Positions 1 to 5,082 of a stretch of 5,082 nt of DNA are shown here, in pieces; positions within the stretch are counted from its first letter, which is position 1, and each line of letters begins with the position of its first letter. The position numbers and the translations under genes are program-made. The stretch covers positions 1-5,082 of the forward strand of contig JAEZLC010000042.1 of the NCBI GenBank assembly GCA_023435965.1, given 5' to 3'. The DNA is from Cyanobacteria bacterium OH_CDB_58 (lineage in GTDB: Bacteria; Cyanobacteriota; Vampirovibrionia; Gastranaerophilales; Gastranaerophilaceae). Below the pieces are notes generated by a model, which saw only the letters and a list, made by a program, of their open reading frames with translations, ran no database searches and was not told the DNA's origin.

Positions 1-701
1 CCATCCAGTATTTTTATGTCTTTCTCTTCTGCAATCTTTTTAAAAATTCCGTCATTAGAAATAAGATATTTTTTAGTGTCATTTAGAACCCAACTTCCTT
101 GATTGTATTTAGCATAGTCTGTTACATAAATACTTTCCAGCAAGCTAGAGCCGAGATACTGTTTTGGCGCAAAGTTTAATACAACAAGATTTCTAATATT
201 ATTATTATCAAAATTTGAAACTATAATTATACGCTGCATTTCTCCAGTTTTCTCTTTTATAGGGAAAACGAAATGAGATTCTGGGTTTTCTTGTTTTACG
301 ACATTTAATTTTTTAGTACTGAAAGGAATCATTTTATCGTGAACAACAAACGACAATCCAGCGACTAAAACACTTAAGACAATAACGGGAGTCAATATTC
401 TCCAGAATGACAGCCCGATACTTCTGAAAGTAGTAAGCTCGAAATCTTTGCTTAACTTGTCAAATGTAAATAATGATCCTAATAAAAGACCAACTGGAAG
501 AGCATTGCCTAATATTTTCGGAATTTCGTAAACGAGTATATCGATTGCCATTCTAACTGTGTAAGCACCGCTTAAAGTTCTTTGTATGGTTTTTAAAAGC
601 AGTTCTGGAGCTATCCATATTACCATAAAAAGTAATACGCAAACTCCGCCGGCCATAAGGACTTGATTAAAAACATATTTATCAAACAATTTTACTTTCA
701 T
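1..701 (-). CDS. LptF/LptG-family LPS export permease (partial, C-terminus beyond left edge)
   Basis: Inner-membrane permease of the lipopolysaccharide exporter; LptB hydrolyses ATP while a pair of LptF/LptG-type subunits extracts LPS from the inner membrane. I translated this by hand: from the ATG at 701 the frame is open to position 1, giving 233 codons plus two bases, so about 120-150 residues of a typical 350-390 are missing. Hydrophobic segments lie at about residues 14-35, 57-80 and 100-122, matching TM1-3. Between TM2 and TM3 is the family's cytoplasmic coupling helix (DKLSKDFELTTFRSIGLS, about 81-98) with an acidic residue, E88, where the family has its LptB-contacting Glu. After residue 125 the protein turns hydrophilic and beta-like, as expected for the periplasmic jelly-roll. 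The ATG shares one base with the lptB stop (TAATG). AGGAAAGGA upstream could be a Shine-Dalgarno sequence, although its 12-base spacing is long. LptF and LptG cannot be told apart from this part. Family call is firm. Confidence 0.9.
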   Translation of the reverse strand, partial: MKVKLFDKYVFNQVLMAGGVCVLLFMVIWIAPELLLKTIQRTLSGAYTVRMAIDILVYEIPKILGNALPVGLLLGSLFTFDKLSKDFELTTFRSIGLSFWRILTPVIVLSVLVAGLSFVVHDKMIPFSTKKLNVVKQENPESHFVFPIKEKTGEMQRIIIVSNFDNNNIRNLVVLNFAPKQYLGSSLLESIYVTDYAKYNQGSWVLNDTKKYLISNDGIFKKIAEEKDIKILD

Positions 702-1426
702 TAAAGCGTAAAATCCTTTCCTAAGTAGAATTGTTTTGCTACTTCGTCAACCGCGACTTCTTCACTGCGGCCTTGTATTTTAATTTTGCCGTCAAAAATA
801 ACATAAGCTCTATCCGTGATAGAAAGAGTAGCCTTCGGATTGTGGTCGGTAATTAAAACACCAAGTCCTTTTTCCTCGGAAAGTTTCCTGATATTTTCTT
901 TGATTTCACCAATTGCGATTGGGTCGATGCCTGTAAAAGGTTCATCTAATAGAATAAACTCGGGACTGGCAGCTAATGCACGTGCTAGTTCAACTCTTCT
1001 TCTTTCTCCACCGGATAAAGAAATTGCTGATTCTTTGCGAAGTTTTTTAACCCCGAATTCATCAAGTAATTCTTCGAGTTTTTCTGCCTTCTGCTCGTCA
1101 TTTAACTTATCATTGACTTCCAAAACAAGTTTTATATTATCTTCTACCGACAATTTTCTAAAAATAGATGCCTCTTGCGGAAGATAACCAATGCCGTGTC
1201 TTGCTCTGATATTCATCGTTTCTTTGGTTAAATCTTTATCATCCAAAAATACCTTACCGCCATTTGCCTTGACAAGACCTACGACCATGTAAAATGTTGT
1301 AGTTTTGCCCGCTCCGTTGGGACCTAAAAGCCCGACAACTTCACCTTTATTAACTTCAAAACTTATATCATTAACAACTGTTCTATCGCCGTATACTTTA
1401 ATTAAATTCTCTGCTTTTATTTTCAT
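701..1426 (-). CDS. lptB: LptB, ATPase of the LPS export ABC transporter
   Basis: Cytoplasmic ATP-binding subunit that powers LPS extraction by the LptB2FG complex. At 241 residues it has the usual LptB length. All ABC motifs are visible: Walker A GPNGAGKT (35-42), Q-loop Q84 in YLPQEASIFRKLSV, signature LSGGE (137-141), Walker B ILLDE (158-162) with catalytic E162, D-loop near D168 and switch H195 in TDHN. The IFRKLSV stretch after the Q-loop and the closing YLGKDFTL tail are typical of LptB and separate it from LivF/LivG-type ATPases. The ATG at 1426 has a weak GGA element six bases upstream, and the protein begins directly with the ABC fold, so this start is sound. It is the first gene of its transcription unit, since the helicase diverges upstream, and it overlaps the permease by one base, which suggests translational coupling. 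After the switch histidine the sequence is NPKATL, where I recall NVRETL in E. coli. Confidence 0.96.
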   Translation of the reverse strand: MKIKAENLIKVYGDRTVVNDISFEVNKGEVVGLLGPNGAGKTTTFYMVVGLVKANGGKVFLDDKDLTKETMNIRARHGIGYLPQEASIFRKLSVEDNIKLVLEVNDKLNDEQKAEKLEELLDEFGVKKLRKESAISLSGGERRRVELARALAASPEFILLDEPFTGIDPIAIGEIKENIRKLSEEKGLGVLITDHNPKATLSITDRAYVIFDGKIKIQGRSEEVAVDEVAKQFYLGKDFTL

Positions 1427-1459
1427 GCATAATCCAATCTTAAATTAAATAATTTAAAA

Positions 1460-1489
1460 ATTATAATCGATTAGTCTATTATAAAACAA
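1460..1489 (-). promoter_or_regulatory. Candidate sigma-70-type promoter for lptB
   Basis: Read on the minus strand, a perfect TATAAT lies at 1465-1460, with TTGTTT at 1489-1484 (three of six matches to TTGACA) and an 18-base spacer. Transcription would start near 1453, giving a leader of about 27 bases before the lptB ATG at 1426. A second TATAAT lies at 1483-1478 but has no recognisable -35 box. The region is so AT-rich that -10-like matches are expected by chance, so this is a plausible guess and not a firm call. Confidence 0.4.
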
Positions 1490-1515
1490 AATACTCGCAG
1501 GCACATAAAAAATAA

Positions 1516-1531
1516 AAAAAGTTAACTTTTT
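1516..1531. repeat. Perfect 16-bp palindrome between the divergent genes
   Basis: AAAAAGTTAACTTTTT is its own reverse complement, centred between 1523 and 1524. It lies in the 160-bp gap between lptB and the helicase gene, just upstream of and touching the helicase's expected -35 region. This is a usual position for a dimeric regulator's operator. The outer arms are only A and T runs, so the informative core is GTTAAC. I do not recognise it as the box of any named regulator. A chance AT-rich palindrome remains possible. Confidence 0.4.
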
Positions 1532-1558
1532 CTATCAAAAATAAAAAGCGTGTATAAT
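1530..1558 (+). promoter_or_regulatory. Candidate sigma-70-type promoter for the helicase gene
   Basis: A perfect TATAAT occurs at 1553-1558, preceded by the less AT-rich bases GCGTG, so it stands out from the background better than the other -10 candidates. The hexamer 17 bases upstream, TTCTAT at 1530-1535, is a poor -35 (three of six). Transcription would begin near 1565, leaving a leader of only about 21 bases before the ATG at 1587. That leader has no clear Shine-Dalgarno sequence; the nearest purine-rich piece, GAAG at 1566-1569, is too far from the start. Confidence 0.5.
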
Positions 1559-1586
1559 ATTATTTGAAGCAGTTTACTGAATAATT

Positions 1587-3560
1587 ATGGAAAATTTGAC
1601 CACAAAAAAATATGTTTTAAAGAAAACATCATCAGCTGTCACTTATAAAATTGACTACGAAAAAGAGCTTAATCCTGCTCAACTTGAAGCTGTCATAAAA
1701 CAGGAGGGCTCTATTTTGACAATAGCCGGAGCCGGCTCCGGCAAAACAAAAACACTCACTTACAGAGTGGCAAGGCTGATAGAAAATGGAGTTAAACCTG
1801 AAAACATTCTTCTTCTGACTTTTACAAAAAAAGCAGCGGATGAGATGCTTTCAAGAGCAAGTCTGATTCTGGATTCTCGCTGTGAGCAGGTTGCAGGCGG
1901 AACTTTCCATTCGTTTTCAAATTATATTTTAAGAAAATATTCAAACTTTTTAGAGCTTAAAAACAACTTTACAATTATAGATAGAAGCGACAGTGAAGAT
2001 GTAATAAACCATATCCGAGGAAGAGTAATTGGAAAACAGGAAAAACGATTTCCGAAAAAACATACAATTCTAGATATCTACTCTAAGGCAATTAACAAAA
2101 ACATGACAGCTCAAGCAATAATCGAGAGCGAATACAAACAATTTGAACATTGCCTTGAAAAAGTAACCGAAATCTCGAAAGAATATACCAATTACAAAAG
2201 AGAAAACTCACTTCTTGATTATGATGACTTACTTTTATACTTAAAAATATTATTGAGCTCGAATGACTCTCTGAGAAAAAAAATATCTAACCAATATAAG
2301 TACATCCTAGTAGATGAATATCAAGATACAAACACAATTCAATCAGATATAATAAAACTCCTAGCTTCAGAACACAATAATGTTATGGCAGTGGGTGACG
2401 ACTCTCAAAGTATCTATTCGTTCAGAGGAGCAAATTTCAAGAATATACTTGAGTTTCCCCATACTTTTCCAAACACAAAAATCATAAAGCTTGAGCAAAA
2501 CTATAGAAGTTCTCAGAACATATTATCTTTAGCAAATGAAATCTTAAAAAAGGCAAAAGAAAAATATTCAAAAAACCTGTTTTCTGTGATAGAAAATCCA
2601 AACAAACCTGCCCTGATTTGCTCATCTGACATTCAGACAGAAGCTGAATTCATAGCTCAAAGGGTTCTGGAGTTAACAGAAGAAGAAAATATTTCACTCA
2701 ATGACATAGCTGTTCTTGCAAGAAGTGCAAGGATGACATACAACCTTGAGATAGAGCTGGCCAAGCGAAATATTCCTTACAAAAAATTTGGAGGACTGAA
2801 GTTCATAGAAACCGCTCACGTAAAAGATATAATCGCCCATTTGAGAGTTATTTTAAACCCAAATGACGTAATAAGTTTCAACAGAATCTTACTTTTACTC
2901 GATGGAGTCGGTACTCAAACAGCGAATAAATTGGTTCCAGTGCTTGCAAACCCAGATACAGACATAACAAAAACTTATTTGCCTTCAAAAAGCTCTGATA
3001 CAATAAAAAAACTTTTAGAACTTATTGCAAGTTCAAAACAGAACCTGTTTGAACCTTCTAAAATAGTTGAAGCTGTTGTTTCATACTACGAACCTATTTT
3101 GACAAATAAATATGATGATTTTTCTAAAAGATTAAAAGATTTAGAACATTTTTTATACCTTGCTTCCAGATACTCGAACCTGGAAGATTTCTTAAGCGAT
3201 TTAGCTTTAGAGCCCCCTGACAGTTCCCTTGTTGACGTAAAAGAAGGTATAACCAAAGACGAATTTCTTACTATATCTACCATTCATAGTGCAAAAGGCT
3301 TGGAATACAAAGCAGTATTTATCATTGGAGCAGTAGACGGAAGATTCCCATCAGTCTTCTCATTTAATTCTGAAGAAGAACTTGATGAAGAACTCAGACT
3401 AATGTATGTGGCCGTGACCCGAGCTAAAACACACCTTTACATAACGTATCCTATAGATATGTTTGACTATTCAACAAGTATGGTTCTATCAAAACCATCA
3501 AGATTCCTAGATGACATTGATGAAAAAATTCTAGAAAAATGGATTATTGAGCATCAATAA
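1587..3560 (+). CDS. UvrD/PcrA/Rep-family superfamily 1 DNA helicase
   Basis: ATP-driven 3'-5' DNA helicase/translocase of the cytoplasm; relatives act in excision or mismatch repair, fork restart and removal of RecA or stalled complexes. The 657 residues hold every SF1A motif: Q-motif LNPAQ (28-32), Walker A GAGSGKT (48-54), Ia LLLTFTKKAADEM (75-87), Ib GTFHSF (105-110), II VDEYQDT (242-248), III GDDSQSIYSFRGA (270-282), IV EQNYRSS (303-309), V STIHSAKGLEY (564-574) and VI LRLMYVAVTRAK (603-614). The 2B subdomain is present, including GGLKFIETAHVKD and GVGTQT (440-445). The protein ends about 18 residues after the conserved PSRFLD element (637-642), so it lacks the C-terminal Tudor-like, RNA-polymerase-binding extension of PcrA and UvrD. 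An in-frame TGA nine bases upstream and no other Met before residue 87 fix the ATG at 1587. No Shine-Dalgarno sequence is apparent. The gene stands alone, divergent from lptB and convergent with the transglycosylase. Family certain; which paralogue it is (uvrD, pcrA, rep or other) is not. Confidence 0.95.
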   Translation: MENLTTKKYVLKKTSSAVTYKIDYEKELNPAQLEAVIKQEGSILTIAGAGSGKTKTLTYRVARLIENGVKPENILLLTFTKKAADEMLSRASLILDSRCEQVAGGTFHSFSNYILRKYSNFLELKNNFTIIDRSDSEDVINHIRGRVIGKQEKRFPKKHTILDIYSKAINKNMTAQAIIESEYKQFEHCLEKVTEISKEYTNYKRENSLLDYDDLLLYLKILLSSNDSLRKKISNQYKYILVDEYQDTNTIQSDIIKLLASEHNNVMAVGDDSQSIYSFRGANFKNILEFPHTFPNTKIIKLEQNYRSSQNILSLANEILKKAKEKYSKNLFSVIENPNKPALICSSDIQTEAEFIAQRVLELTEEENISLNDIAVLARSARMTYNLEIELAKRNIPYKKFGGLKFIETAHVKDIIAHLRVILNPNDVISFNRILLLLDGVGTQTANKLVPVLANPDTDITKTYLPSKSSDTIKKLLELIASSKQNLFEPSKIVEAVVSYYEPILTNKYDDFSKRLKDLEHFLYLASRYSNLEDFLSDLALEPPDSSLVDVKEGITKDEFLTISTIHSAKGLEYKAVFIIGAVDGRFPSVFSFNSEEELDEELRLMYVAVTRAKTHLYITYPIDMFDYSTSMVLSKPSRFLDDIDEKILEKWIIEHQ

Positions 3561-3561
3561 T
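3543..3561. terminator. Hairpin spanning both convergent stop codons (possible weak bidirectional terminator)
   Basis: ATTATTGA (3543-3550) pairs perfectly with TCAATAAT (3554-3561) around the three-base loop GCA, and a G·U pair can extend the base. The helicase TAA (3558-3560) and the transglycosylase TGA (3556-3554 on the minus strand) both lie in the right arm. The stem has one G-C pair, so it is weak. Read on the minus strand it is followed by CC and then ATTTTTCT, a modest T-tract; on the plus strand the downstream sequence is AT-rich but not a clean T run. No other terminator-like structure was found near this junction. Confidence 0.35.
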
Positions 3562-5082
3562 TATAAATATTCAAATAATTCCAATACGTTCTATAAACCT
3601 TTTTAACATATTGCTTTGTCTCTGGATACGGAATACTTTCTACAAACTCATCATAGTCGGCATATTTCAATTTTTCTTGCCAAGTTTTAACCGCATTTGG
3701 TCCACCATTATATGCAGCAACGGCCATCAAGTCTTTATTATTCAATGATTTTTTAATATGTCTGAAATAAGAACAGCCAACTTTTATATTCTTTTCCGGG
3801 TCTTTTAATGAAGTTACTCCAACACTGGATATTCCGTATAGATTTGCGACATAGTACGCAGTACTCGGCATTATTTGCATTAGCCCAATCGCATCAGATT
3901 GACTTATTGCTGAAGGATTAAAGTAACTTTCTTCTCTTATTAAAGAAACTATCAAGTATGGATCCAGTACAAGTGCTTTTGAATTCTCATTAATTGTTGT
4001 AGCCCAATGAATAGGATAAGCAAGCATATAGGCATCATCTCCAAAAGGAGGTTTAACATCCAATTCAGCAAGGGCTTCTCTTGCGAGAACTGTAGACTTT
4101 GCCCTATGTCCTTTTTTGTACTCAAACCAGCTCTGAACAAATTTATTCTCGATATCCAACTCATTAAATATTTCATAATCACCTAAAGCCAAAACTGTAT
4201 TGATTAGCTTCAAATCCTTAATATCAAAATCTGAATATTTTATCGGGAATCCGATATTAAAATCTCTAGTATCTAACTCATGATAAGTCTTTGTTCCAAA
4301 ATTATTTTTATTACCTTTTAAAGCAGTATCAGCTCTAAACGCATAATAATCATCTGGATATTTAACCAGAATTTTATTTAAGTATCCATTTGCTTCAGTA
4401 ACTTTTCCGTTTTTAAGAGCAATTTTAGCCATCCAAAACAACATTCTAGGATTAGCCAAAGTATCAGGATATCTTTTTAAATGATTATTGCCAAGTTTTT
4501 TAGCTGTTTCAATATGTCCTGTTTTATATGAATACCAGAACAAATTCCACAAGGCTTCTGACGCAAAATCACTGTTTGGGTATTTGTAAGAAATAGTTGC
4601 ATATAAATCTAAAGCGTTAGTTTCTGGCAAGTATTTCGCCAAATTAAACAATACAAAATCCTCTCCCGCACTTTTGTTTGAAAGAACATATTTCGAGACC
4701 TGCTCCCATGCCAGCTTCTTGTCTTTTGAAAGCACGGACGCATAATAATCAAGAGCTTCGTGAAGAAGCGATGCATTTACCGTTCTTGAATATTTTTTTA
4801 TTCCAGTGTCCAAAGATACACGAGAATGCTTAGGATAACCTATTTCTCCGTATGCGATACCTAAATATGGCCATGCTTTAGCGAACTCAGCACCTTTTAA
4901 AAATTTAATCGATTTTATGTATTTTTCATTACAGAAAAAGACTTCTCCAACCATTAAATTTTCATAAGCAGAAAAGTTTTCTTCAAGATTCATCAACTCT
5001 TCTGCAGAAGCCAAAGCATACTTACCTTTCGGGCTAAGAGAAATGTAATCTAAAAAATATTTTTTTGCTGTTTTTTTATTTT
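3554..5082 (-). CDS. Soluble lytic murein transglycosylase, Slt70-like (partial, N-terminus beyond right edge)
   Basis: Periplasmic enzyme that cleaves the MurNAc-GlcNAc bond of peptidoglycan to give 1,6-anhydroMurNAc ends, in cell-wall turnover and remodelling. The last ~140 residues are an SLT (family 1, goose-lysozyme-like) domain. Counting from the TTG at 5014 as residue 1, it has IREES with catalytic Glu362, GLMQIMPSTA (377-386), AAYNGGPNAVKTW (433-445) and the final IPYPETKQYV (461-470). Upstream is a helical, TPR-like superhelix; MLFWMAKIALKNGKVTEA and the following KYPDDYYAFRA resemble the Slt70 repeat just before the linker and catalytic domains. The TTG at 5014 is probably not the start: the frame stays open for 22 more codons to 5082 (ending in ISLSPKGKYALASAEELM), with no stop and repeat-like sequence. 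The signal peptide must therefore lie outside the window. Slt70 relatives run to 600-750 residues; 508 plus a fragment are seen here. The 3' end overlaps the helicase gene by 7 bp. Confidence 0.92.
   Translation of the reverse strand, partial: NKKTAKKYFLDYISLSPKGKYALASAEELMNLEENFSAYENLMVGEVFFCNEKYIKSIKFLKGAEFAKAWPYLGIAYGEIGYPKHSRVSLDTGIKKYSRTVNASLLHEALDYYASVLSKDKKLAWEQVSKYVLSNKSAGEDFVLFNLAKYLPETNALDLYATISYKYPNSDFASEALWNLFWYSYKTGHIETAKKLGNNHLKRYPDTLANPRMLFWMAKIALKNGKVTEANGYLNKILVKYPDDYYAFRADTALKGNKNNFGTKTYHELDTRDFNIGFPIKYSDFDIKDLKLINTVLALGDYEIFNELDIENKFVQSWFEYKKGHRAKSTVLAREALAELDVKPPFGDDAYMLAYPIHWATTINENSKALVLDPYLIVSLIREESYFNPSAISQSDAIGLMQIMPSTAYYVANLYGISSVGVTSLKDPEKNIKVGCSYFRHIKKSLNNKDLMAVAAYNGGPNAVKTWQEKLKYADYDEFVESIPYPETKQYVKKVYRTYWNYLNIYNY

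Noticed and set aside
816..1187. Plus-strand open frame of 123 codons
   Set aside because: It lies wholly antisense within lptB, whose motifs are complete. Its serine- and leucine-rich translation has no recognisable domain, so it is a shadow frame.
1441..1456. Inverted repeat TAAATTA / TAATTTA ahead of lptB
   Set aside because: It contains only A and T. In such an AT-rich leader this is expected by chance, and the stem would be very weak.
3086..3283. Minus-strand open frame of 65 codons
   Set aside because: It is antisense to the conserved 2B/motif V region of the helicase, with no domain and no support of its own.
1587..3560. Helicase as part of a phage-defence system (for example a GajB-like UvrD partner)
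   Set aside because: Neighbours are envelope housekeeping genes, no nuclease or other effector partner is adjacent, and the motifs and length fit an ordinary chromosomal UvrD-family helicase.
3952..4182. Minus-strand open frame of 76 codons inside the transglycosylase
   Set aside because: It is an alternative frame on the same strand as an intact coding region and has low-complexity sequence, so it is a shadow frame.
5051..5082. A- and T-rich run at the right edge as a promoter or terminator
   Set aside because: On the minus strand it reads as in-frame sense codons (Asn, Lys, Lys, Thr, Ala, Lys, Lys) of the transglycosylase, so it is coding sequence.

Overview
This AT-rich window (about two-thirds A+T by eye) holds four protein-coding genes, two of them cut by the window edges, and very little non-coding DNA. 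An LPS-export ABC transporter points to a diderm bacterium with an LPS-type outer membrane. AT-richness, the order LptB then LptF/G permease, and an Slt-type transglycosylase with a long alpha-helical N-terminal region would suit a non-photosynthetic cyanobacterial relative (Melainabacteria/Gastranaerophilales). That placement is a weak inference; other AT-rich diderm phyla remain possible.

Layout. Minus strand, 1426 down to 1: lptB followed, with a one-base stop/start overlap, by an LptF/LptG-family permease that runs off the left edge. Together they form the inner-membrane motor that extracts LPS and feeds it to the Lpt bridge. The lptA and lptC genes are not visible. Positions 1427-1586: a 160-bp divergent intergenic region with candidate promoters in both directions and a perfect 16-bp palindrome. 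Plus strand, 1587-3560: a UvrD/PcrA/Rep-family superfamily 1 DNA helicase with all core motifs but no C-terminal extension. Minus strand, 5082 down to 3554: the C-terminal two thirds or more of a periplasmic soluble lytic transglycosylase (Slt70-like), whose start lies beyond the right edge.

The helicase and transglycosylase genes converge and overlap by 7 bp, and both stop codons sit inside a small AT-rich hairpin. Two genes (LPS export, murein turnover) concern the cell envelope and one concerns DNA repair or replication. They read as separate transcription units, not one system. I see no mobile element, CRISPR array, RNA gene or defence island, and no convincing new system. The observations worth checking are the overlapping gene ends with their hairpin, the palindrome between the divergent genes, whether the permease is a single homodimeric LptF-like protein, and the true start of the transglycosylase.
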